From the NCBI RefSeq assembly GCF_000384215.1, contig NZ_KB913032.1, positions 4,109,665 through 4,173,664 on the forward strand: 64,000 bases of DNA, in the 5' to 3' direction. Both the position numbers and the translations under genes were made by a program. Within the stretch, counting starts at the first letter, position 1; the number at the start of each line of letters is the position of its first letter. The notes under the pieces are model-generated. The model was not told the DNA's origin. It searched no databases and saw only the letters and a program-made list of their open reading frames with translations. Shown here one piece after another: positions 53,886-61,300 of this stretch. The DNA is from Amycolatopsis alba DSM 44262. GTDB lineage: Bacteria; Actinomycetota; Actinomycetes; Mycobacteriales; Pseudonocardiaceae.

Positions 53886-54872
53886 ATGCGATCCTTCGGC
53901 GCGGTGGATCCGGTCAAGATGGCGCTCGCCGGGCTCACCACGATGGCTCTCGGGATGGCGGCGGCGCTCAACGCCGACGCCCTGCCGGTGATCGGCGGCG
54001 GCACGACGTATTCCGCGGAATTCTCCGACGCGGGCGGGCTTCGCGCGGACAACGACGTCCGGATCGCCGGGGTGAAGGTCGGCAAGGTGTCCGAGATCGA
54101 CCTCGAAGGCGATCGCGTGCTCGTCTCTTTCCGGGTGAAGGACGCCTGGCTCGGCGACGCCACGAGCGCGTCCATCCGGATCAAGAACGTCCTGGGGCAG
54201 AAGTATCTGGCGCTGGACCCGCGCGGCGAAGCGATCCTCGACCCCGGCGACGCGATCCCGCTGCGGCGGACCACCGCGCCATACGATGTCCTTGAAGCGT
54301 TTCGGGATCTGTCGAAGACCGTCGACGCCATCGATGTCGATCAGCTCGCCAAGAGTTTCGACGCGATCTCGGCCACCTTCGCCGATACTCCCGCCGATGT
54401 CCGCGCCGCGCTCGACGGCGTCTCGAAGCTGTCCGGCACCATCGCCTCACGCGACCGGCAACTCCGGACGTTGGTGGCGAACACGCGACAGGTCTCGCAG
54501 ACCCTCGTCGACCGCGACACCGAGGTCCAGCGGCTGATCCAGGACGGCAACGCCCTGCTGCGCGCGATCTCCACCCGGCAGCAGGCGATCAAGGATCTGC
54601 TCGACGGCTCGAAACGGCTCGCGACCGCCCTCGACGGCATCATCGTCGACAACGACGGGCAACTCGGGCCGGTGCTCGAACAACTCGACCGGCTGACGTC
54701 GATGCTGCAGCGCAACCAGGATTCGCTGGCCAAGGGGATCGCCGCGTTCGCCCCGGCGATCCGGGTGCTCACCAACGTCGCGGGCAACGGGCACTGGATC
54801 GACGGCTACCTGTGCGGGCTGATCCTGCCCTCGTTCGGCCCGCTCAACGAAAAGGGCTGCTTCGAGAAGTGA
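53886..54872 (+). CDS. Solitary MCE family protein
   Basis: A 328-residue Mce protein: an N-terminal hydrophobic helix (VKMALAGLTTMALGMAAAL), the MCE domain (YSAEFSDAGGLRADNDVRIAGVKVGKVSEIDL and VKNVLGQKYLALDPRG-like), and a long helical C-terminal half. It ends with YLCGLILPSFGPLNEKGC, as in MceC-type subunits. Mce proteins normally occur as six genes after two YrbE permeases. None of these flank this gene. It may join another Mce complex as an alternative subunit. Confidence 0.9.
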   Translation: MRSFGAVDPVKMALAGLTTMALGMAAALNADALPVIGGGTTYSAEFSDAGGLRADNDVRIAGVKVGKVSEIDLEGDRVLVSFRVKDAWLGDATSASIRIKNVLGQKYLALDPRGEAILDPGDAIPLRRTTAPYDVLEAFRDLSKTVDAIDVDQLAKSFDAISATFADTPADVRAALDGVSKLSGTIASRDRQLRTLVANTRQVSQTLVDRDTEVQRLIQDGNALLRAISTRQQAIKDLLDGSKRLATALDGIIVDNDGQLGPVLEQLDRLTSMLQRNQDSLAKGIAAFAPAIRVLTNVAGNGHWIDGYLCGLILPSFGPLNEKGCFEK

Positions 54873-54998
54873 GCGGAAGGGGCGCCGGTGGCCGTTCGGT
54901 CGGGCTGGTCGTGAGTGGCGATTCGGGTTAGCGCGGACCAGCATTTGCCTACCTACGCCTGACCTGCGCGAGGGTGGCGGTTCCGCGGCTGTCGGCTC

Positions 54999-55045
54999 GA
55001 CGGTGAAGGAATCAGGACGTTCAACGTCCTGATTCCTTCACCGTC
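54999..55045. repeat. Core-sharing hairpin 1
   Basis: Perfect 23-nt arms (54999-55021 and 55023-55045) around a single C. The centre is GGACGTTCAACGTCC (55015-55029). Confidence 0.85.
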
Positions 55046-55164
55046 ACGGGGGTCGCCCGGTCTCGGATCTTGATCAAGGTCGTGCCGGTCATGTCCGGAA
55101 ACTTCCCCCGTGGACCACACCCGCATCAGCACAAGCTCGACCCGGCACCGAGACGAAGCAGGCC

Positions 55165-55211
55165 GAGCGTGGAGGATTCCGGACGTTCAACGTCCTGAAT
55201 CCTCCACACTC
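55165..55211. repeat. Core-sharing hairpin 2
   Basis: 23-nt arms (55165-55187 and 55189-55211) with two mismatches around the identical centre GGACGTTCAACGTCC (55181-55195). The arm sequence differs from that of hairpin 1 but stays paired. Confidence 0.82.
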
Positions 55212-55354
55212 GACCGCCAGTCGCACCAGTGGGGTAATACCGGTCCGTTATTGAGGGGTAAGTCAGATGTGTCCTGGCAGGCGGCGAGTCCGTGAAGGCA
55301 TCCTTCGCGTCAAGCCCTGCCGGGTTCTCTGGTGCCCTTGGCCGCACTTCGGGA

Positions 55355-55409
55355 TGTCTCAAAGGGGGCCTTCAGGACGGTGAACGTCCCACAGGGGGCC
55401 TTCGAGACA
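55355..55409. repeat. Core-sharing hairpin 3 with internal direct repeat
   Basis: Outer arms TGTCTC (55355-55360) and GAGACA (55404-55409) enclose two direct copies of AGGGGGCCTTC (55363-55373, 55393-55403) and the core variant GGACGGTGAACGTCC (55375-55389). Confidence 0.65.
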
Positions 55410-55440
55410 CGGCGCCCGAGTCGCCCGATCCCAGGTCGCC

Positions 55441-55487
55441 CCGAATGTGGCATTGGGGACACTCAACGTCCCCAATGCCACATTCGG
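55441..55487. repeat. Core-sharing hairpin 4
   Basis: Perfect 20-nt arms (55441-55460 and 55468-55487) with a 7-nt loop. The core variant is GGACACTCAACGTCC (55457-55471). Total length is 47 nt, the same as hairpins 1 and 2. Confidence 0.82.
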
Positions 55488-55574
55488 CGCACACCCCAAC
55501 GACACGACACGTTTGCCTTACCCCTCAATAGAGCCCGAATCGCCACTCACGACCAGCCGCACCGACGCCGTCCG

Positions 55575-55997
55575 TCAGGGCTTGGTGCGCCGCAACCAGA
55601 ACAACCCGATCACCGGCAGCACCAGCGGGATGAAGAGATAGCCCTGTCCGTACACCGACCACACGGTGGCGTGCGGGAAGGCCTCGCGGTCGAAGAGGCT
55701 GAACGTGCCGACGGTCAGCACACCGAGCAGTTCGATCCCGCAGGCGGCCAGCGCGATCCGCCACCAGCCCGCGCCGCGGCGGGCCAGCGCCACGGTGGCC
55801 AGTAGATAAACCACGGCCGCGAACGCGGAGAGTATGTAGGCCAGCGGAGCTTCCTGGTACTTGGTGCTGATCTGCACGGCGGCGCGCGATGTCGCCGCCA
55901 GCGCGAAGATCGCGTACACCGCGACCAGGATCCGTCCGGGGCCGGAGGTCTTGTCCGGGTGGGTGTCCACCGTCTTCTCCTCGGTTTCTTCAGGCAC
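55575..55997 (-). CDS. Small integral membrane protein, unknown function
   Basis: A 140-residue protein with four predicted membrane helices (GRILVAVYAIFALAATSRA, PLAYILSAFAAVVYLLATVALA, WWRIALAACGIELLGVLTVG, GYLFIPLVLPVIGLFWL). It resembles the integral membrane proteins often paired in actinobacterial chromosomes. Its start overlaps the upstream membrane gene by 8 bp, suggesting co-translation as a two-subunit complex. Confidence 0.85.
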   Translation of the reverse strand: MPEETEEKTVDTHPDKTSGPGRILVAVYAIFALAATSRAAVQISTKYQEAPLAYILSAFAAVVYLLATVALARRGAGWWRIALAACGIELLGVLTVGTFSLFDREAFPHATVWSVYGQGYLFIPLVLPVIGLFWLRRTKP

Positions 55998-56355
55998 TGG
56001 CGCCCGCCCAGACCTCGTGCAGCCGGAGCACCATCACCGGGATGGCGAGGCAGGCGATCCCGAGGATCGCGGTGCTCGACCGGGTCCGTTCGGCCAAGGC
56101 CCAGAACGTCCCGAGCGGCAGCACGACCAGGCTGCCGATCAGGTAGGCGAGATAGGTGGCCATGCTGCCCGGACGGTCGCCGCCGAGCAGCAGCACGACA
56201 CCGATCACGAGCTGGGCCACCAGGAGGAGTTCGACGACGGCGAGGCCGGTCAGCAAGGCGTTGTCGGGGAGTTTTTTACGCACGGACTGCACGAAACTCC
56301 ACACCGCGACCAGCGACGCGCAGATCGCGACGGTCACCGCGAAGCCTGTGATCAC
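55990..56355 (-). CDS. Small integral membrane protein, unknown function
   Basis: A 121-residue protein with four membrane helices (VTVAICASLVAVWSFVQSV, ALLTGLAVVELLLVAQLVIGVVLLL, ATYLAYLIGSLVVLPLGTFWAL, STAILGIACLAIPVMVL). It is the first gene of a two-gene operon with the overlapping membrane gene. Function unknown. Confidence 0.84.
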   Translation of the reverse strand: MITGFAVTVAICASLVAVWSFVQSVRKKLPDNALLTGLAVVELLLVAQLVIGVVLLLGGDRPGSMATYLAYLIGSLVVLPLGTFWALAERTRSSTAILGIACLAIPVMVLRLHEVWAGASA

Positions 56356-56781
56356 GCCCGCCTCCTTACCTGCTCCACCGGCGACAACGTACCTCCGGGC
56401 CGATCATCGCCGACGGGCGACCGGTGACGGGCGTGGCGGGCACCACGGAACGAGCAGTGGTCCAGACCTCGGGTGAATAGATCACGAAGCGCGCCGGGTT
56501 GGCGCTCTGTCAATTCCCCGGTGCCTGATTGTGATCGGCGGCGCTACCTGGGATTACGTCGCAGGTACGTTCCTGTTACACACCGACCGGGTGGTTGAAA
56601 ACAGAGTTGATCTCACGCTGGGTACCCTTACCATTCGGTAGGTTTCGAATTCACGTCCCTGAACAGCCCATCCGAACCCCCGGTATGGCGGATTGGCCGT
56701 TTGCTTTCCGGCGGGTGGAATATTCTCCATCGCGATGGTGCACATGGCCCATCCGATTGGTGCCGAAGGAGGGGGCGCTCG
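56356..56781. other. 426-bp upstream region of the lanthipeptide operon
   Basis: No gene is supported. This is a divergent promoter region that is noticeably less GC-rich (about 56560-56700) than its neighbours. It should carry the lanKC promoter; no convincing LuxR-type RamR repeat or sigma consensus could be recognised by eye. Confidence 0.5.
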
Positions 56782-59334
56782 ATGGACGTCCGGTACGAAG
56801 CATATTGCTTCGCCGATCCGCTGTTCTTCGATGAGCAGCAGGAAACCGGGAACGCCGCCGACGATTTCGCCTCCCTGTTGCCCGCTCCCGAGTCGGGCTG
56901 GCGCACCGGGGTGCGCGGAGTGTGGCGGATGCTGCACCCTGTTGCTCGGAACCTTCCCTTGCAGGGCTGGAAAATCCATGTGTCGGCCGGGCTGGGCAAC
57001 GCTGAGCGAGTGCTCGCGAAGGTGCACGAGCATTGTCTTGAGCACACGCTGTCCTACAAGCACCTGCGTTCGCGGAGCACACTGCTGGCCAGAAATTCCA
57101 AATACGCTCCGCGTGACGGGAGTGGCAAGTTACTGACTCTTTATCCAGCTGACAACAACGAGCTCGAGCGCGTTCTCGTCGAGCTGTCCGTGAAGCTCGA
57201 CGGGGAGCCCGGCGCCTACATTCTCAGTGATCTTCGATACGGTGCCGGTCCGCTCTACGTCCGTTATGGCGGATTCGCAGAGCAATGGGTCGAACTCGAC
57301 GGAAAACGTGTCCTCGCGGTGCGCAAACCGGACGGAACCTTGGTTCCGGACAAGCGCGAGCCGACCTTCTCCGTACCTGACTGGGTGACGATTCCGGAGT
57401 TCCTCGCGCCTCATCTCGCGGCTCGCAAGAGCGGCGGAGTGGATCAGTTCCCCTATCGGGTGAAAAGTTCACTGCACTTCTCCAACGGTGGCGGCGTGTA
57501 CCTCGCCGACCGGAACGCCGACGACGAGCGCGTGGTCCTGAAGGAGGCCAGGCCGTTCGCCGGCCTGGACCGCGACGAGATCGACGCCGTCGAACGCCTC
57601 CGCCGCGAGCACGAGGTGCTGGAGCGGCTGAAGGGTGTCGACGGCATCCCCGCCGCCTTCGAGCGCTTCACCGTCTGGGAGCACCACTTCCTGGCGATGG
57701 AGTACATGCCGGGCATCTCGCTCGGCAACTGGCTCGCCCGCAACTACCCGCTCACCCGGCGGGACACCACCGAGGCCGACATCGCCGCGTACACCGAACG
57801 CGCGCTGGCGCTGGTCGGGCGGGTGGAGAAGATGGTCGGCGACGTGCACGGCCGCGGGATCGTCTTCGGCGACCTGCATTCGCTGAACATCCTGGTCGAC
57901 GGGGACGAAAAGGACGACACGGCGGTCTCGCTGATCGACTTCGAGATGGCGTCCGACGTCGAAAGCGGCGACCGGCCCGCGCTCGGCGCGCCAGGGTTCC
58001 GCGCCCCCCGCGACCGGAACGGGTTCGAGGTCGACGAGTACGCGCTGGCCGTCCTGAAGCTGTGGATCTTCCTGCCGCTCACCACGCTCCTGGAGCTCGC
58101 CCCGGCGAAGCTGCGCGGGCTCGCGGACTTCGTCCAGAAGCGCTTCGCCGTCCCGGAGGGCTACGCCGACTCGATCGTCGCGGAGCTCGCGCCCCGGAAC
58201 ATCCCGCCGCTGACCAGCGCCACCGAGCTGGACCAGGGCAAACCGGACTGGGCGCTGGTGCGCAAGCAGATCACCGAGGCGATCCTCGCCAGCGCGACCC
58301 CCGAGCGCACCGACCGGCTCTTCCCCGGCGACATCGAACAGTTCCGTGTCGGCGGGGCGTGCTTCGGCTACGGCGCGGCAGGCGTCCTCCACACCCTGAA
58401 CACGGTCGGCGGCGAGCGTCACCCCGGCCACGAACGCTGGCTGCTGGACTCGATCCGTCGCGATCCGCCGGGACGACCGGGGTTCTACGACGGCTCGTAC
58501 GGGATCGCGTACGTCCTCGAAGAGCTCGGCTACCGCGACGAGGCCACCAAATTGCTGGCGGCGTCGGCGACCCTGGTCGAGCAGACCACCGACCACGGCC
58601 TGGAAGGCGGCCTGTCCGGGATCGGGCTCACGCAGCTGCACTTCGCGGTGGCCCGCAAGGACAACGAGTTCGGCAGGCAGGCGCTCACGACCGCCGTCCG
58701 GCTCGCCGAAGCCCTCGAGATCGCCGACCCGCCCGGTGACTTCGCCAGGGCAGGACTGCTCAACGGCTGGTCCGGTCCGGCACTGCTGTTCGTCCGGCTG
58801 TTCGAGCGCACCCGCGAAGAGGGCTGGCTGTCCTTCGCCGACCAGGCGCTGGAGCGGGACATCGAGGAGTGCGTCGAGTCCGACGACGGCTCGCTTCAGG
58901 TCCGCGACGGTGAGACCCGGACGCTGCCCTACGTGGGTGTCGGCAGCGCCGGAATCCTGATGGTCGCCGAGGAGCTGGCGAAGTACCGCCCGGACGCGAA
59001 GGCGCTGAAGAGCCTTCCCGGCCTGCGTGAAGCTTGCCGCGGCGAGTTCGTCATCCATCCCGGCTTGCTGTTCGGCAGGGGCGGGCTGATGACCGCGCTG
59101 GCCATGGGCGCCGAACCGGACCGGCGCGCCCGCGACGCCATCGACCTGCATCTTTCCCGGCTGGCCTGGTACGCGGTGCCGTACAAGGGCGGCCTGGCGT
59201 TCCCCGGCAACCAGCTGCTGCGGCTGTCGATGGACGTCGTCACCGGCGGCGCGGGTGTTCTGCTCGCCCTCGCCGCGACCCTGGACGGGAAGGCCGCGCT
59301 GCCTTTCCTGTCCTCCAGAACTGCCGTCCATTGA
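56782..59334 (+). CDS. Class III lanthipeptide synthetase LanKC (RamC-like)
   Basis: An 850-residue trifunctional enzyme. An N-terminal phospho-Ser/Thr lyase domain (about 1-215) is followed by a Ser/Thr kinase domain with Lys254 (VVLKEARPF), FGDLHSLNIL (Asp364, Asn369) and LIDFEMAS (Asp386). A C-terminal LanC-like domain (about 520-850) shows FYDGSYGIAY, GLSGIGLTQL, NGWSGPALL and GRGGLMTALAMG but no zinc-ligand Cys/His set, as in class III. It phosphorylates, eliminates and cyclises the adjacent precursor. ATG 56782 follows AAGGAG. Codon 117 is TTA. The first 700 bp are less GC-rich. Confidence 0.95.
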   Translation: MDVRYEAYCFADPLFFDEQQETGNAADDFASLLPAPESGWRTGVRGVWRMLHPVARNLPLQGWKIHVSAGLGNAERVLAKVHEHCLEHTLSYKHLRSRSTLLARNSKYAPRDGSGKLLTLYPADNNELERVLVELSVKLDGEPGAYILSDLRYGAGPLYVRYGGFAEQWVELDGKRVLAVRKPDGTLVPDKREPTFSVPDWVTIPEFLAPHLAARKSGGVDQFPYRVKSSLHFSNGGGVYLADRNADDERVVLKEARPFAGLDRDEIDAVERLRREHEVLERLKGVDGIPAAFERFTVWEHHFLAMEYMPGISLGNWLARNYPLTRRDTTEADIAAYTERALALVGRVEKMVGDVHGRGIVFGDLHSLNILVDGDEKDDTAVSLIDFEMASDVESGDRPALGAPGFRAPRDRNGFEVDEYALAVLKLWIFLPLTTLLELAPAKLRGLADFVQKRFAVPEGYADSIVAELAPRNIPPLTSATELDQGKPDWALVRKQITEAILASATPERTDRLFPGDIEQFRVGGACFGYGAAGVLHTLNTVGGERHPGHERWLLDSIRRDPPGRPGFYDGSYGIAYVLEELGYRDEATKLLAASATLVEQTTDHGLEGGLSGIGLTQLHFAVARKDNEFGRQALTTAVRLAEALEIADPPGDFARAGLLNGWSGPALLFVRLFERTREEGWLSFADQALERDIEECVESDDGSLQVRDGETRTLPYVGVGSAGILMVAEELAKYRPDAKALKSLPGLREACRGEFVIHPGLLFGRGGLMTALAMGAEPDRRARDAIDLHLSRLAWYAVPYKGGLAFPGNQLLRLSMDVVTGGAGVLLALAATLDGKAALPFLSSRTAVH

Positions 59335-59373
59335 GGACGGCGGACCAAGAGATAACTAGTGAAAGGGAACACC

Positions 59374-59520
59374 ATGGAACTGGTTCTCGACCTGCAGGCC
59401 CTGGAAGCCCCCGAGGTTCTCGACGGTGGCCACGGCGGCGGCGGGCACGGCGGCGGCAGCAACCTGAGCCTGCTCGCGTCCTGCGCGAACAGCACCATCA
59501 GCCTGCTGACCTGCCACTGA
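59374..59520 (+). CDS. Class III lanthipeptide precursor (SapB/AmfS-like)
   Basis: A 48-residue precursor. The leader has the class III recognition motif LxLQ (LVLDLQALEAP). A Gly/His linker (GGHGGGGHGGG, residues 18-28) precedes the core. The core has two ring motifs: S29-x-x-S32-x4-C37 and S40-x-x-S43-x3-C47, ending in His48. This matches the two-ring pattern of SapB and AmfS, which form lanthionine or labionin rings. ATG 59374 follows AAAGGGA. The gene lies 39 bp after lanKC and before a terminator. Confidence 0.93.
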   Translation: MELVLDLQALEAPEVLDGGHGGGGHGGGSNLSLLASCANSTISLLTCH

Positions 59521-59538
59521 TCACGGTCTGATCGATGA

Positions 59539-59583
59539 AGGGCGCGGGAGCGGCACAGGCCAAGTGCGCCGCTCCCGCGCCCT
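59539..59583 (+). terminator. Intrinsic terminator after the precursor gene
   Basis: A perfect 16-bp stem (59539-59554 with 59568-59583) and a 13-nt loop, followed by CATTTTG. It probably allows the precursor to be made in excess over the downstream transporters. Confidence 0.82.
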
Positions 59584-59632
59584 CATTTTGCCTTCTGCTT
59601 CGTCTCGATGGGATCACGTTGTAAGGAGTGGG

Positions 59633-61300
59633 ATGGCGGGTTCAGCCGATCGGCTGCTGGTCGAGGTGACCGCGCTCGACCGCCCCCGCCTGGTCGCGCT
59701 GGTGCTCAGCGCGCTCGCCGGGACGGCGTCGGGACTGCTCCTGCCAGGAGCGCTCGCGGCCGCCGTCGACGCCGTCGTGGCCGGACGTCCCAGCTTCCCC
59801 GAAGTCTCCTGGCTGCTCTCGCTCGGGATCGTCGAGATCCTCGTCGGACTGATCGGCGGGATCCTTTCCGCGCGGATGACCAGTTCCGCGACGGCCTGGC
59901 TGCGCCGTCGGCTGGCCGATCGTCATCTCGCGCTCGGTACCCGTTCGACATTCGCCGACGGTGACGCGATCAGCAGGCTCACCGGTGACTGCACCGGCGC
60001 CGGACTGGTCGCCTCGGTCGTCGTCCAGCTCGGGTCGACCACGCTGATCTCCGGCGGATCCGTCGTCCTGCTCGCGCTGATGGACTGGCGGCTCGCGCTC
60101 GTCTTCCTCGGCAGCATCCCGTTCGGACTGATGCTGGCGCGCACCCATCTGAAGAACACCGCCGACGACGTCCTGACCTATCAGGAGGTTTCCGGCGAAC
60201 TGGCGGCGAGGATGGTCGACGCCGTCGCCGGGCTCCGCACGATCGCCGCGTCGGGCACCGCCGACCGCGAGGCCGAACGCGTGCTGCGGCCGCTGCCGAA
60301 ACTGAGCCTCGCCGGCCGCGGGATGTGGCGTACGCAGGCCAGGATGGTGTGGCGTTCCGGGCTGCTGCTGCCCGCGGCGGAACTCGCGGTGCTCGCCGCC
60401 GCCGGTTTCGGCGTGCTGGAGGGCAGGCTGACCGTCGGACAGGTCCTCGCCGCGCTCGGCTACGTCGCGCTCGGCATGGGCCTGGTCACCCAGATTCCTT
60501 TGCTCACCACACTTTCCCGCGCGCGGTCGTGTGCGCGGCGGATCAACGAGGTGCTGGACTCGCCGGTCCCGGAACCGGGCGACCTCAGCATCGTCCCCGG
60601 CCGGGGCACGCTCGAACTGCGCGAGGTCACCGTCGAAGGCGCGTTGCGGGACGTCGACCTGCTCGTCCGAGGCGGCCGCTTCACCGCGGTCGTCGGGCGG
60701 TCCGGTTCGGGGAAGTCCGCGCTGGTCAACGTCCTCGGCGGCCTGCTGACCCCGGACGAGGGGACGGCGACGCTCGACGGCCGCCCGCTGGAGCGGCTGC
60801 GGCCTTACGAACTCCGTGCGGTCGTCGGGTTCGCCTTCGAACGGCCCGCACTGCACGGCGCGACCATCGGCGACGCCGTCGGGTACGGCTCGTGGGCCGG
60901 TGAGGCCGCCGTGCGGGGCGCCTGCCGGTCCGCACAGGTCGACGACCTCATCGTCCGGCTGCCGGACGGGTACCGGACGCCGCTTTCGGAGACGCCGCTG
61001 TCCGGCGGGGAGGCGCAGCGGATCGGACTGGCGCGCGCGATCGCGCACGCGCCGAGGGTGCTCATCCTCGACGACGCCACCGCCAGCCTCGACACGGTCA
61101 CCGAAGCCGCCGTCGAAGAAGCGATCGAACGCACCCTGCCCGGCAGGACACGGGTGGTGGTGACCCATCGCGCGGCCACCGCGGCGCGGGCGGACATGGT
61201 GGTGTGGATGGAAGACGGCCGGGTCCGCGCGGTCGGCCCGCACGGGCAGTTGTGGCGGAACCCGGTCTACCAGGCTGTTTTCACCGAGGGCGCGCAGTGA
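59633..61300 (+). CDS. ABC exporter half-transporter 1 (RamA-like)
   Basis: A 555-residue fused membrane/ATPase protein: six hydrophobic helices in the first 320 residues, then an ATPase domain with Walker A GRSGSGKS (Lys361), signature LSGGEAQRIGLARA and Walker B VLILDDATASLD. It probably forms a heterodimer with the next gene to export the lanthipeptide. ATG 59633 follows AAGGAG at short spacing. There is no N-terminal peptidase domain, so leader removal must occur elsewhere. Confidence 0.92.
   Translation: MAGSADRLLVEVTALDRPRLVALVLSALAGTASGLLLPGALAAAVDAVVAGRPSFPEVSWLLSLGIVEILVGLIGGILSARMTSSATAWLRRRLADRHLALGTRSTFADGDAISRLTGDCTGAGLVASVVVQLGSTTLISGGSVVLLALMDWRLALVFLGSIPFGLMLARTHLKNTADDVLTYQEVSGELAARMVDAVAGLRTIAASGTADREAERVLRPLPKLSLAGRGMWRTQARMVWRSGLLLPAAELAVLAAAGFGVLEGRLTVGQVLAALGYVALGMGLVTQIPLLTTLSRARSCARRINEVLDSPVPEPGDLSIVPGRGTLELREVTVEGALRDVDLLVRGGRFTAVVGRSGSGKSALVNVLGGLLTPDEGTATLDGRPLERLRPYELRAVVGFAFERPALHGATIGDAVGYGSWAGEAAVRGACRSAQVDDLIVRLPDGYRTPLSETPLSGGEAQRIGLARAIAHAPRVLILDDATASLDTVTEAAVEEAIERTLPGRTRVVVTHRAATAARADMVVWMEDGRVRAVGPHGQLWRNPVYQAVFTEGAQ

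Larger units (their letters stand above)
54896..55565. repeat. Element bounded by 25-bp perfect terminal inverted repeats
   Basis: GGCTGGTCGTGAGTGGCGAT and the next five bases (54903-54927) are repeated exactly in inverse at 55534-55558. With two mismatched bases tolerated, the match extends a further 5 bp outward (TCGGT), giving 30 of 32 matches. No transposase and no clear target duplication are present, so MITE-like is only a description. Confidence 0.65.
54873..55574. other. 702-bp gene-free block rich in nested inverted repeats
   Basis: No convincing coding region is present. Short open frames here overlap repeats and lack ribosome binding sites. The block contains a 25-bp terminal inverted repeat pair, a nested 14-bp pair (TATTGAGGGGTAAG at 55249-55262 and its complement at 55517-55530), and four hairpins sharing a 15-nt core. 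It separates the solitary MCE gene from two membrane protein genes. Confidence 0.75.

Noticed and set aside
54999..55487. CRISPR-like array
   Set aside because: The repeats are inverted hairpins with different arms at irregular spacing, not direct repeats with uniform spacers, and there are no cas genes.
56356..56781. RamR-type repeats or SigF promoter ahead of lanKC
   Set aside because: A GGGTAC occurs near 56622, but no GNNT lies at 14-16 nt spacing, and no clear direct repeats were found.
57469..59331. A 620-residue minus-strand frame opposite lanKC
   Set aside because: Antisense shadow caused by high GC at third positions; no domain pattern.
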